A stretch of 64,000 nucleotides of DNA, from positions 86,275-150,274 of the forward strand of contig NZ_JAROCY010000013.1 in the NCBI RefSeq assembly GCF_029436685.1. The letters are read 5' to 3'. The stretch's first letter is position 1; each line of letters starts with the position of its first letter. A program made the translations under genes and the position numbers. This DNA is from Novosphingobium cyanobacteriorum (GTDB taxonomy: Bacteria; Pseudomonadota; Alphaproteobacteria; Sphingomonadales; Sphingomonadaceae). This document shows positions 18,955 through 26,929 of this stretch, piece after piece. The notes beneath the pieces are model-generated. The model saw nothing but the letters and a program-made list of their open reading frames with translations, had not been told where the DNA came from and ran no database searches.

Positions 18955-18993
18955 CGGGCCGGTTTCCTTAGGGAGGCCGGCCCGTTCATTTTC
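18955..18993 (+). terminator. Terminator after the PhoX-RTX gene
   Basis: CGGGCCGG pairs with CCGGCCCG (8 bp) around a 14-nt loop that can extend the stem. A T-rich stretch (TTCATTTT) follows. It begins 28 bp after the stop codon. Confidence 0.7.
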
Positions 18994-19040
18994 CCGGGGG
19001 GAGAGGCCAGTACCGTCGGCAAGGCGGATTGGACGGGGTG

Positions 19041-19116
19041 TGGTGGGCCCGGCAGGATTCGAACCCGCGACCTAGCCGTTATGAGCGGCCAGCTCTAACC
19101 GCTGAGCTACAGGCCC
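19041..19116 (-). tRNA. tRNA with anticodon CAU, probably tRNA-Ile2
   Basis: Minus-strand cloverleaf. Acceptor arm GGGCCTG pairs with CGGGCCC (one G-U), discriminator A, and CCA is encoded (19041-19043). The D arm has GCTCAGCGGTTAGAGC; the anticodon loop is CTCATAA; the T arm contains GGTTCGAATCC. CAU can be elongator Met or Ile2 (lysidine-modified). The anticodon-arm and variable-loop sequence (GGCTAGGTCGC) resembles known bacterial tRNA-Ile(CAU) more than elongator tRNA-Met, so I favour Ile2. About 76 nt including CCA. Confidence 0.9.
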
Positions 19117-19222
19117 ACACCCTGCGCGGCGTTAGTGGCGCTTGCGCGGCTTGGCAAGCGGGGGCCTTCGCTGCGCTGGGAATGCGGGCCGGTGCCGCCT
19201 GCACGTCAGTGCAGAAAACGCA

Positions 19223-20224
19223 TCATATCTGCGCCGCCGCCATGATCTCGCGCACGTTGGTCGGCCGCACCTTGCGCCGAGCGAGATAGGCGAAGACCGT
19301 GCGCCACCAGTCATAGAGCGCGTCCAGCTCGTCCTCGTCGCGCACATAGGGCGTGTGGCCGGGGCGCAGCGATGGGCTGTGGAACGAGAACACCAGCACC
19401 GGCAGTTCCTCGTCCAGCGCCATGTCGATGCCCTTGATCGCCTCTTCCACGCTTACCCCTTCGGGCGTCAGCGGGATGCGTTCGAGCAGGCCCGCCCGCG
19501 CCAGCGCGCCGCGCAGCCGGGGTACGCGCCACATCGCGGGGTAAAGCAGCGGCCCCTGCTGGCGCAGCAGGCCCCAGAACACCGTGGTCAGCGGCAGTTC
19601 CATCAGGCCCTGCCGCCGGTCGATCCACCATGGCCGCACCGGATGGTCGCGGAAATTGGGCCCGCCGTGCGAGCTGTAGTCGAAACGCGCGCGCACCGAA
19701 GTGTCGATGGCGATCGAATGGTCGGCCAGCATCTGCCCGCTCGACGGGCCCACGCCATAGCGCCCCGCGCGATAGATCAGCGGCGGCCGGCCGAACGCGG
19801 TCTCGATCTCGTCGCGCAGCTTGCGGAACTTGGCGCGCTCCAGCTCTGGCGGCAAGTTGCCGGCAAAGCTGTTGTGAATGTTGACTTCTTCCTCGTGCGG
19901 GGGGCTTACCCAGGGGTGCAGCTGCACGCCGATTTCCGCGCGTCCCTCGGCCACCGCCGCGCCGATGGCCTCCACCGCCTGCGGGTCGGTCGCCACCGGA
20001 TAGTCGATCAGGTAGATCGGGCAGACGCCGAAGCCTTCGCAGAACTGCTGGAACTTGGCGAGGCGTGGCACATGGTCCAGGCTGTGCCCGGTGCGTTCAA
20101 AGGGCTTGCCCCAATCGAACTCTTCCTCGGTATCCACCGTGACGATGAAGCGCGGGCCGAAGCCTTCGGCAAAGCGCACGAAATCGCCATTCGCAGGAAC
20201 ATCGAGAATGTTCGGCTTGCCCAC
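19223..20224 (-). CDS. Polysaccharide deacetylase-family protein
   Basis: 333 residues. The N-terminal RFIVTVDTEEEFDWGKPF (about residues 25-42) is the beta-strand with the catalytic/metal Asp typical of NodB-like deacetylases (TVDTE..). VQLHPWV (about 100-106) supplies the metal His, and FSFHSPSLRPG (about 277-287) is the late catalytic His strand. No signal peptide, so probably cytoplasmic. The family contains the WalW-type proteins linked to polysaccharide biosynthesis. It ends the minus-strand unit headed by the histidine kinase (31 bp gap), so co-transcription is likely. Substrate unknown. Confidence 0.75.
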   Translation of the reverse strand: MGKPNILDVPANGDFVRFAEGFGPRFIVTVDTEEEFDWGKPFERTGHSLDHVPRLAKFQQFCEGFGVCPIYLIDYPVATDPQAVEAIGAAVAEGRAEIGVQLHPWVSPPHEEEVNIHNSFAGNLPPELERAKFRKLRDEIETAFGRPPLIYRAGRYGVGPSSGQMLADHSIAIDTSVRARFDYSSHGGPNFRDHPVRPWWIDRRQGLMELPLTTVFWGLLRQQGPLLYPAMWRVPRLRGALARAGLLERIPLTPEGVSVEEAIKGIDMALDEELPVLVFSFHSPSLRPGHTPYVRDEDELDALYDWWRTVFAYLARRKVRPTNVREIMAAAQI

Positions 20225-20255
20225 GAGTTTCCTTGCGTCCGGTCCTTGGCGCCGC

Positions 20256-22043
20256 TCAGCCGGTGGTGCCTGCGGCGGCTTCTTGGCTAAGTGGCTGACC
20301 GGAAACGGTCAAGAGCGGCAGGTCCACGGTCAGGCGTGCACCATTTCTTGACAGGACGCCGCCCGCCGCGCGCACTTCGGCCGCGGCCAGCCGCAAGGCG
20401 AAGCCGCTGCCCAGCATGGCCGATCCCATCGCACCGCCCGCGCGCCCGCCATCCGGGGCAAACAGTGTGGCGTCATCGCGCAGCGCCAGCGCCGCGGGCA
20501 GGGGAAGCGACAGCCGGGCATAGCCCGCGCCCGCCGCCAGCATGATCGAAAGCCGCTCGCCCGGTGCGGCGGCGCCTGCGATCACCGAAAGCATCCGCCA
20601 CAGCGTCCGCTCCAGCTCGCCTGCATCCATCGCCACCGTAATGGCCATTTCCGGCAGGTTGCAGCGCAGCTTCACCTCGCGCGGGCCGATCACCGGTTCC
20701 AGCTGGCTGACCAGCCGGCCCAGCACGGCCACCAGGTCGGCCTCGCCCTCGGCGCGTTCGCTCCGCCCGGTTTCCAGCTTCACCAGCCGTTCCACTTCCT
20801 CGAACCCGGCCAGCATGCGCGCGGCATCGCTGGCGATGCTTGCGGCCAGGCTGCGGTACTGGTGCGGGGTGGGGCCGAACAGCTGCTGCTGGATCAGCTC
20901 GGCAAAGCCCTGGATCGCGTTGATCGGGGTGCGCAGCTCGTGCAGCAGCTGGCGCAGCCGGTCGCCGCTGCCATGGGTGTCGTCATCGTTGGCGGCGGCC
21001 TTGTCGGCCAGATGCGGGCGGCGCAGGCGCGCGTGATAGCCCAGGAAATGCCCGCCTTCGCGCGCGAAATGCGGGGCGGCATCAATCCGCCACGATCCGG
21101 CAACGGGGCCCGCGCCTTCCAGCGTCACCAGCCCGGCTTCCAGCGGCAGCCGCGCCCGCACCGCGCGCAGTGTCTGTGCATCACAGGTGGCGGGTGCTTC
21201 GGGTTCCCCGGTGAACGGCCGGGAGCCCACCAGCATCGCCGCGAACGATGGTTCCGCCGCGCAGATCGTGCCATCGGCATCGATGCGGATGTCGATGGCG
21301 GTGGTCGCCGGCGGGGTGGACTGAACCGGCGCTTCGGCCTGCGCACCTGCCTCGCCCTCGGGCTCCGCGCCGATTGGCGGCAGCACCTCGCGCGCACGGC
21401 GGAACGCTTCGATCCGGCGCACGATCGCACCGATGCCTTCGCTGGCAGAAACCGGGGCGGATGGGGGGGCGGATGCCAGCGCGACCGGTTCCGCCACCGT
21501 TTCGCGGGCCGGCACCGGCACCGTCTGCACCAGTCGCGGCGGCGCGGGCCGTGCCGCTTCGCGCTGCACCACCGGTTGCGGCGGCAGGGCGGGGGCCACA
21601 TAGCCATCCGGCTCGGGCAGCGCAAAATCGTCGATGCCCAGTTGTTCGAGCAAGGCCTCGACCGTCGATCCCAGGTCACGCCTGTGGCGCAGGAAGCCGC
21701 GCGCCTGCACCGGCAGGGCGGGAATCATCGCCAGCCATTCCGTCTCGGCCAGCCGTGCGTGGGCGATCGCCGCGATCGCCGCCTTGGGCCCGCGATTGGC
21801 GAAGTGCTGCACCAGCCGGGGCGATCGCAGCGCGCAGGATTTCAGCAGGCCTGCGCCTTCCTCGTCCCCCAGTTCGTCGTGCAGCGCGTCAAGCCGGCGC
21901 AGGGCCTCGTCATGCCCGTCGTTCCATGCAGCCGCGCCCGTCCGGCCGAGGATGTCGGCCAGCTGGCGATACTGCGTCCGGATGCCCGCCCCGCCGGCCG
22001 CGACGGTGCGCAGCACGGTTTCAAGGCGGTCGTCGACGATCAT
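20256..22043 (-). CDS. Sensor histidine kinase
   Basis: 595 residues from the ATG at 22043, which has GGAGAG 3 bp upstream. The open frame continues to 22448 but would collide with the divergent Lrp gene. The N-terminal about 200 residues are alpha-helical and Ala-rich, followed by a Pro-rich linker, a PAS-like segment (IRIDADGTICAAEPSFAAMLVG, about residues 257-278), then the H-box LLHELRTPINAIQGFAEL with the phosphoacceptor His at about 368. The catalytic domain is divergent: a recognisable N-box is absent and the G-rich region (GSAMLGSGFALRLAAAEVRAAGG) is relaxed. No transmembrane segments, so a soluble kinase. No response regulator adjoins it; the downstream deacetylase may be in the same transcript. 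Confidence 0.8.
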   Translation of the reverse strand: MIVDDRLETVLRTVAAGGAGIRTQYRQLADILGRTGAAAWNDGHDEALRRLDALHDELGDEEGAGLLKSCALRSPRLVQHFANRGPKAAIAAIAHARLAETEWLAMIPALPVQARGFLRHRRDLGSTVEALLEQLGIDDFALPEPDGYVAPALPPQPVVQREAARPAPPRLVQTVPVPARETVAEPVALASAPPSAPVSASEGIGAIVRRIEAFRRAREVLPPIGAEPEGEAGAQAEAPVQSTPPATTAIDIRIDADGTICAAEPSFAAMLVGSRPFTGEPEAPATCDAQTLRAVRARLPLEAGLVTLEGAGPVAGSWRIDAAPHFAREGGHFLGYHARLRRPHLADKAAANDDDTHGSGDRLRQLLHELRTPINAIQGFAELIQQQLFGPTPHQYRSLAASIASDAARMLAGFEEVERLVKLETGRSERAEGEADLVAVLGRLVSQLEPVIGPREVKLRCNLPEMAITVAMDAGELERTLWRMLSVIAGAAAPGERLSIMLAAGAGYARLSLPLPAALALRDDATLFAPDGGRAGGAMGSAMLGSGFALRLAAAEVRAAGGVLSRNGARLTVDLPLLTVSGQPLSQEAAAGTTG

Positions 22044-22296
22044 GGACTCTCCGCTTCTGGGCCCGATCTGCGGGCCGATGGATAGGAAGGGGCAGTTACC
22101 TCTTGAAACACTAACAAAAAGTGCTGCGCGGGAAAGGTGTTGCTTGTGTGCGTTGCATTGTGGGACGATTGCGATATGAAACAATAAAATTATTCGCCGC
22201 CGCACGATAAGGTGTGGAAAATTACCGGGCCTCCGGTGCTTCCCCAACCAAAGCGGCGCATTCGGGATCATGCGACGGGGCTTGTTGACGGCGGAC

Positions 22297-22764
22297 ATGG
22301 CGACAATGGATGCAATCGATCGGCGGCTGCTCGCCGAACTGCAGGATGAAGGCCGCGTCACCAACGTGGAACTGGCGCAGCGCGTCGGTCTTACCGCGCC
22401 GCCCTGCCTGCGCCGGGTGCGCGCGCTGGAAGACGCCGGGGTGATCAAGGGCTACCATGCCGAGCTTGACGCCTCGAAGCTGGGCTTTGCGATCACCGTC
22501 TTCGCGCTCGTCAGCCTCAAGAGCCAGGCGGAGGAATCGCTCCGCCAGTTCGAGGATCACATGCGCACCCTGCCCGAAGTGCGCGAATGCCACATGCTGA
22601 ATGGCGAGATCGACTTCATCCTGAAGATCGTCAGCCGCGACCTGCAGAGCTTCCAGGAATTCCTGACCAGCAAGCTGACGCCCGCGCCCAACGTGGCAAG
22701 CGTGAAGACCAGCCTGACCATCCGCACCGCCAAGCAGCTGCCCGGCGTGCCGCTGGAGGGTTGA
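22297..22764 (+). CDS. Lrp/AsnC-family transcriptional regulator
   Basis: 155 residues from ATG 22297; ATG 22270 (9 residues longer) is an alternative. The N-terminal helix-turn-helix has the classic MDAIDRRLLAELQDEGRVTNVELAQRVGLTAPP..RRVRALEDAGVIKGY arrangement (residues 4-52). It is followed by the RAM/AsnC ligand-binding domain with the VRECHMLNGEIDFILKIVSRDLQSF strand-helix (about 94-118). These proteins form dimers to octamers and respond to amino acids. It is divergent from the histidine kinase (about 250-bp shared upstream region) and converges with chorismate mutase (10 bp). The effector is unknown. Confidence 0.9.
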   Translation: MATMDAIDRRLLAELQDEGRVTNVELAQRVGLTAPPCLRRVRALEDAGVIKGYHAELDASKLGFAITVFALVSLKSQAEESLRQFEDHMRTLPEVRECHMLNGEIDFILKIVSRDLQSFQEFLTSKLTPAPNVASVKTSLTIRTAKQLPGVPLEG

Positions 22765-22774
22765 AGCGCGTCCT

Positions 22775-23059
22775 TCAGCCCTGCGCCGCGTTCTTGTGGT
22801 GGCGGATCACTTCGTCAATGATGAAGCGCAGGAACTTTTCGCTGAATTCCGGGTCCAGCTTTGCCTCGGTGGCCAAGGCGCGCAGGCGGGCGATCTGGCG
22901 TTCCTCGCGCCCCGGATCGCTGGCCGGCAGCTTCTTTTCCGCCTTGTAGGCGCCCACCGCCTTGGTGATGCGGAAACGTTCGGCCAGGATGTGGATCATC
23001 GCCGCGTCGATGTTGTCGATGCTCTGGCGATAGCCTGCCAGAACCGGATCCTCGCTCAT
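22775..23059 (-). CDS. Chorismate mutase, AroQ type
   Basis: 94 residues. All-helical AroQ fold: helix 1 LAGYRQSIDNIDAAMIHILAERF carries the active-site Arg and the D-x-x-x-x-x-L-xx-R pattern. AVGAYKAEKKLPASDPGREERQI follows (Lys of AYKAE, then DPGREE), and helix 3 ends FIIDEVIRHHK. Converts chorismate to prephenate in Phe/Tyr biosynthesis; monofunctional here. Divergent from the polyprenyl synthase gene; its 3' end faces the Lrp/AsnC gene. The ATG at 23059 is supported by the family start; the frame runs on upstream without homologous character. Confidence 0.9.
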   Translation of the reverse strand: MSEDPVLAGYRQSIDNIDAAMIHILAERFRITKAVGAYKAEKKLPASDPGREERQIARLRALATEAKLDPEFSEKFLRFIIDEVIRHHKNAAQG

Positions 23060-23149
23060 GCCATAAACCCCGGGTTGCCCTTTGATCTGCCCGCTACAGT
23101 GCAACTTGCGACTTGCCAAGCGCCGGGGGGCTTGCCAAGCGGGCAAGCG

Positions 23150-24163
23150 ATGACTGCCACCGTCCACACCATGCCCCGCCGGGCCGAGCCTTCGCTGCAG
23201 CCGCTGATGGCGCTTGTCGCCGAAGGGATGAACAGCGTGAACGCCGTGATCCTTGACCGGATGCAGTCGCGCATCCCGCTGATCCCCGCGCTGGCCGGGC
23301 ACCTGATCGCCGGCGGTGGCAAGCGGCTGCGCCCGATGCTCACGCTCGCCGGCGCGGCGCTGCTCGGCTATGGTGGCAGCCGCCACTACAAGCTGGCCGC
23401 GACGGTGGAGTTCATCCACACCGCCACCCTGCTGCACGACGATGTGGTCGATGGCAGCGACATGCGCCGCGGCAAGAAGACCGCCAACATCGTCTATGGC
23501 AACCCGGCGACGGTGCTGGTGGGCGATTTCCTGTTCAGCCGCAGCTTCGAGCTGATGGTGGAGGATGGCAGCCTGAAAGTGCTGAAGATCCTGTCCAATG
23601 CCTCGGCCGTGATCGCCGAGGGCGAAGTGGACCAGCTGGTCGCCCAGCGCCAGATCGAGACGAGCGAGGAGCGCTACCTTTCGATCATCAACGCCAAGAC
23701 CGCCGCGCTCTTTGCCGCCGCCTGCCGCATCGCCGCCGTGGTGGCCGAACGGGACGAGGGCGACGAACTGGCGCTCGACGCCTATGGCCGCAACCTTGGC
23801 ATCGCGTTCCAGCTGGCCGACGACGCCATCGACTATGACTCCGACGCCAGCGAGATGGGCAAGGACCAGGGCGACGATTTCCGAGAAGGCAAGATGACCC
23901 TGCCGGTGATCCTGGCCTATGCCCGCGGCGACGAGGCCGAGCGCGCGTTCTGGCGCGACGCCATTGCCGGCGATCGCAACAGCGACGAAGACCTGGCCCA
24001 CGCCGTCAGCCTGATCCGCCGCCACGACGCCGTGCTGGCCACCCGCGAACGCGCCCGCCACTATGCCCAGCGCGCCATCGACGCCATCGCCGCCTTCCCC
24101 GCGAGCGCCGCCAAGGCCGCGATGATCGAGGCCGCCGAGTTCGCCGTCGCACGCCGTTTCTGA
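23150..24163 (+). CDS. Trans-polyprenyl diphosphate synthase
   Basis: 337 residues. Has GGGKRLRPML (about residues 54-63), the first Asp-rich motif LLHDDVVDGSDMRRG (about 94-108) and the second LADDAIDYDSD (about 222-232), plus GDFLFSRSFELM. These identify a long-chain all-trans prenyltransferase, in this lineage usually making the octaprenyl to decaprenyl tail of ubiquinone. It condenses IPP onto allylic diphosphates with Mg2+. Start ATG 23150 is preceded by a weak ribosome site (GGGCAAGCG). The divergent neighbour is chorismate mutase. Chain length cannot be read reliably from sequence. Confidence 0.9.
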   Translation: MTATVHTMPRRAEPSLQPLMALVAEGMNSVNAVILDRMQSRIPLIPALAGHLIAGGGKRLRPMLTLAGAALLGYGGSRHYKLAATVEFIHTATLLHDDVVDGSDMRRGKKTANIVYGNPATVLVGDFLFSRSFELMVEDGSLKVLKILSNASAVIAEGEVDQLVAQRQIETSEERYLSIINAKTAALFAAACRIAAVVAERDEGDELALDAYGRNLGIAFQLADDAIDYDSDASEMGKDQGDDFREGKMTLPVILAYARGDEAERAFWRDAIAGDRNSDEDLAHAVSLIRRHDAVLATRERARHYAQRAIDAIAAFPASAAKAAMIEAAEFAVARRF

Positions 24164-24621
24164 CCCCTGGCGGCCCGGGTAAGCGGGTGGCGAGGTTGAC
24201 ACGGTTGACACTGTCCAATGGGGTGAATTCCGGGCGAGCCGTTTCGCGCGCTGCGGAGGCTTTCGCCTGGCCTGTGCGAGTCGCGCCAAGGTCCGCAATT
24301 CCGCCATTCTTCACCGGTTCAAAGAGCCATCAAAGGGGGATGGTCTCAAATCCGGCGCGTGTAGGAAAGTGGTTTTTCAGATAACAGACGTGTCTGTTAT
24401 TAACCCTGCCGCGACTTGCGCGGGAAGTCCGTTACTTGACGGTGTAGTCTCCGCTCCCTATTTTTCCGCCAAGCATCAGGAGCAGGGCGCAAGCCCTCGC
24501 CAACCTGCCCGCCCGGGCAAGGTGGCACCTCGAACAGAGGGATGTGGCCGACGGCAACCAAGCGGGCACCGATCCGGCAACGTCATGCGTCCTTTTCCCG
24601 ATGCCGCCACGCAAGGGAGCC
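24164..24621. other. 458-bp intergenic region with an operator-like palindrome
   Basis: No credible gene. It contains the palindrome at 24381-24400 (listed separately) and, around 24480-24600, several short GC-rich hairpins including GGGC-GCAA-GCCC (a GNRA tetraloop). A structured leader for the small downstream gene at 24622 is possible, but I could not match it to a known riboswitch class. Confidence 0.5.
24381..24400. promoter_or_regulatory. Perfect 9-2-9 palindrome, probable repressor operator
   Basis: ATAACAGAC-GT-GTCTGTTAT is a perfect inverted repeat in AT-rich surroundings about 220 bp before the small gene at 24622. The ACAGACxxGTCTGT core is like operators of TetR-family repressors. 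No TetR gene lies nearby, so the cognate protein would act in trans. Confidence 0.5.
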
Positions 24622-24969
24622 ATGACAATGACCGGACACTGCTGCTACTGCCAGAGCGCCGCGACCGCCAATGCGATCGTGCCGAGCCTGCCAGCCTACA
24701 CCCTCTATTTCTGCAACCGCGACGGTGCGGCGTGGGATATGAAATCCCGTGCGGAAGTGTTCGCGAAAATTGCGGCTAGTTTCCCCAACTTTACCGCCAC
24801 CGATGCAGTCGGCTTCTTTCGTGGACGCGAAGTGCCGACGCTGGCGGTGATGATCGCCACCAAGCATGAGATGACGCTGCATCGCCTGATCGGCAAGCTG
24901 CGGCATACGCTGGGGCAGGAAGCCATCGGCATGACCGTGGACGGTCGCTATCGTTCGCTTACCGAGTGA
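24622..24969 (+). CDS. Small hypothetical protein with N-terminal cysteines
   Basis: 115 residues from the ATG at 24622 (AAGGGAG ribosome site 3 bp upstream); a second ATG two codons in is possible. The N-terminus has GHCCYCQSA, a CCxxC cluster that could bind metal or form disulfides. The rest is a mixed alpha/beta domain (YTLYFCNRDGAAW, FFRGREVPTLAVMIATKHEMTLHRLIGKLRHTLG). No family recognised and no signal peptide. Monocistronic, with the operator-like palindrome at 24381 upstream and another at 25022 downstream. Confidence 0.55.
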   Translation: MTMTGHCCYCQSAATANAIVPSLPAYTLYFCNRDGAAWDMKSRAEVFAKIAASFPNFTATDAVGFFRGREVPTLAVMIATKHEMTLHRLIGKLRHTLGQEAIGMTVDGRYRSLTE

Positions 24970-25021
24970 TGCGGGCGTTTCGAAGGTGCGGCAAGGTGCG
25001 CAGGCCTGCTTGCAATCAGTC

Positions 25022-25041
25022 CTTAAGTACTCCTACTTAAG
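25022..25041. promoter_or_regulatory. Perfect 8-4-8 palindrome
   Basis: CTTAAGTA-CTCC-TACTTAAG lies 52 bp after the stop of the small gene and 104 bp before the exported-protein gene at 25145. It is AT-rich and lacks a T-run on the plus strand, so an operator or transcript-end hairpin are both possible. No matching regulator is visible. Confidence 0.35.
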
Positions 25042-25144
25042 ATACTGAGTTTTATGATCTGTTTTGGCTGAAACGGGACTTTCGGGTTTGACGTTCCGCC
25101 GTGCAGGTGGAACGTCTTGACCTTCCAAACAGGAGGGAATTTGC

Positions 25145-25648
25145 ATGAAGTACGCAGCGCTGGCCCTTGCGGCGGCGATCTCAGCACTGGCGGTACCGGC
25201 CGTGGCGCAGGACGCCGCACCGGCAGCCGCCCCCGCCCCCGCCGCAACCGTTGCGCACATGTTGCCGGCGAGCACGCTGGTCTCGATAACGCCTGACAAG
25301 GAGATCTCGTCCAAGAAGATCGAAGTGGGGCAGAAGGTTTCATTCTCGGTGGTCAACGACATCACCGACAACGGTGCGGTGGTTATCCCGCGCGGATCGC
25401 ATGTTGAAGGCACGATCAGCTTCAAGACTGGCAAGGCGATCGGCGGCAAGTCGGGCAAGTTCGAGGTCAACTTCGACAAGGTGAACGTGCGCGGCAAGGA
25501 CTACGCCATGCGCGGCACCCATCGCCAAGAAGGCAAGGGCAATACCGTGGCTGCCGTTTTCGCCACCTGGCTGGTGAGCGGCCGGTCGGCTGTGATGCTG
25601 CCGGGCCAGTTCGTGGATGCTTTCACCGCAGAACCGATTCCATACTGA
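25145..25648 (+). CDS. Hypothetical exported beta-rich protein
   Basis: 167 residues with a strong signal peptide (MKYAALALAAAISALAVPAVAQ, cleavage after residue 21) and a good ribosome site (AGGAGGGA, 7 bp upstream). After an Ala/Pro spacer the mature protein is beta-rich: VSITPDKEISSKKIEVGQKV, GAVVIPRGSHVEGTIS, GGKSGKFEVNFDKVNVRGKDYAMRG. The VIPRGSxVxG pattern resembles beta-barrel domains of TrbI/VirB10-like and envelope proteins, but there is no secretion context here. Followed by a terminator at 25688. Confidence 0.6.
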   Translation: MKYAALALAAAISALAVPAVAQDAAPAAAPAPAATVAHMLPASTLVSITPDKEISSKKIEVGQKVSFSVVNDITDNGAVVIPRGSHVEGTISFKTGKAIGGKSGKFEVNFDKVNVRGKDYAMRGTHRQEGKGNTVAAVFATWLVSGRSAVMLPGQFVDAFTAEPIPY

Positions 25649-25687
25649 TCGGCTGGCCCGGAGGCGCCTCCGGCTTGAGCGAAGGAA

Positions 25688-25721
25688 GGGGCGGGCAGCC
25701 ATCACGGCGCCCGCCCTTTTT
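25688..25721 (+). terminator. Rho-independent terminator
   Basis: GGGCGGGC pairs with GCCCGCCC around a 12-nt loop, followed by TTTTT. It begins 40 bp after the exported-protein stop codon and just before the 3' end of the convergent PAP2 gene. Confidence 0.8.
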
Positions 25722-25726
25722 CGTCA

Positions 25727-26764
25727 TCAGCCGACGAGTGGAGAGGAACGATTGAACCATCCTTCCACCCCCCGCACCGTCGCGAGCGCCAGGCCTGCAA
25801 CGGCGAGGCCGATCAGCATGTCTGTGAGGTAATGCGTGCCTTCCACGGGCGTTGCCAGCAGCATGGCGGCGTTGAGCGGGACGAGCCAGCGGCGCAACGG
25901 CGGGATGGGCCAGGCTGTGGCGATGAACACGGCGGCTGAGACGGTGTGGAAGCTGGGGGCGCAGACGATGCCCTGAAGCGCGCCGAGATCGACCACCTTG
26001 AGCGCATGGCTGCGCAGCATGGGGATTATATGGCCCTGGCCAAGCCCCTCCATCGGCAGATAGGGGATGGGGCCGTGCCACAGGTAGGCCAGCGCGCCGC
26101 GCGCGGGCAGAAGCGGGAAGACCAGCAGGGTGAGCATGGCCGAGAGCCAATAGGCGGCGAGGAAGCGGCGGGCGTGGTCCTGCCGGGCGGTGACCGCGCA
26201 ATAGCCGATGATGACCAGCGGGCTCAGCCAGATCGAGGCGTAGGCGGCTTCTCCCACCCATTGCAGCGCGGGGTGGCGCACGAACAGGCCATAGAGCGCC
26301 AGCCAATCGAAATGGAGCAGGCGGTCCGAGCGTTCGAGCAGGGCATCGTCGAAGCCGGTGGTGGCGGCCGCGGCGGCATAGCTGCCCAGCCCGCCGATCA
26401 GCGCGGCGCAGACTAGGAGCAAGGCGCTTTCAGCGAAATCGCGGACGGTGCGCTGGGTGGATGTTGCAGGGGCGCGGTGCCGGTGCCGGAGGGCGGCGAG
26501 CGTGGTGACGAGAAGGGCGAGCGCGGGCAGGGCGGGCCCGCCGAGGCGCAGGCCGATGTGCTGGCGCGCCATCAAGGCCGCCACGGCAAGTCCGCTGGCG
26601 ACGATGGCGGCGATCAGCCAGCGCACGGGAAATGCGGCGGGAGGCTGCGCGACCGCTGTGCCACCGGGCAAGGGGGGCATCGGGCGGCGGAGCGGCGGGC
26701 GCGACAGGCGGCGGGGCGGTGGCGCCGGGAGGCTGCGATCGAGTGCCAGATCCTGCTGCTTCAT
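25727..26764 (-). CDS. PAP2-superfamily membrane phosphatase/phosphotransferase
   Basis: 345 residues from the ATG at 26764; the frame extends to 26893 without a better start. A cytoplasmic Pro/Arg-rich N-terminus (about 45 residues) precedes about six or seven hydrophobic segments (from WLIAAIVASGLAVAALMA to LLIGLAVAGLALATV). The PAP2 motifs are CAPSFHTVSAA (motif 2 PSFH) and PVEGTHYLTDMLIG (motif 3 H...D). This arrangement fits the PAP2_3 group (inositol-phosphotransferase/lipid phosphatase-like). It would act on a lipid or polyprenyl phosphate at the inner membrane. The substrate is not inferable. Convergent with the exported-protein gene. Confidence 0.75.
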   Translation of the reverse strand: MKQQDLALDRSLPAPPPRRLSRPPLRRPMPPLPGGTAVAQPPAAFPVRWLIAAIVASGLAVAALMARQHIGLRLGGPALPALALLVTTLAALRHRHRAPATSTQRTVRDFAESALLLVCAALIGGLGSYAAAAATTGFDDALLERSDRLLHFDWLALYGLFVRHPALQWVGEAAYASIWLSPLVIIGYCAVTARQDHARRFLAAYWLSAMLTLLVFPLLPARGALAYLWHGPIPYLPMEGLGQGHIIPMLRSHALKVVDLGALQGIVCAPSFHTVSAAVFIATAWPIPPLRRWLVPLNAAMLLATPVEGTHYLTDMLIGLAVAGLALATVRGVEGWFNRSSPLVG

Positions 26765-26929
26765 GGCGTGATGCGATCCATCGTATCCGGTCTGCCCGGC
26801 CGGGCGCGCCTGTTCATGGCGAGCGCACGCAGCCGTTCCTGTCTTGCGCAGGGGGGCGGAGCAAGTGGCTGGACAAAATTTAACCTGGGCCAAAGGCGGC
26901 GGTAATCCGCCGGGAATGCCCCTGACGGT

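Noticed and set aside
24470..24615. SAM or other known riboswitch
   Set aside because: I tried to place the conserved cores of common classes and none fitted; kept only as a low-interest structured-leader observation.
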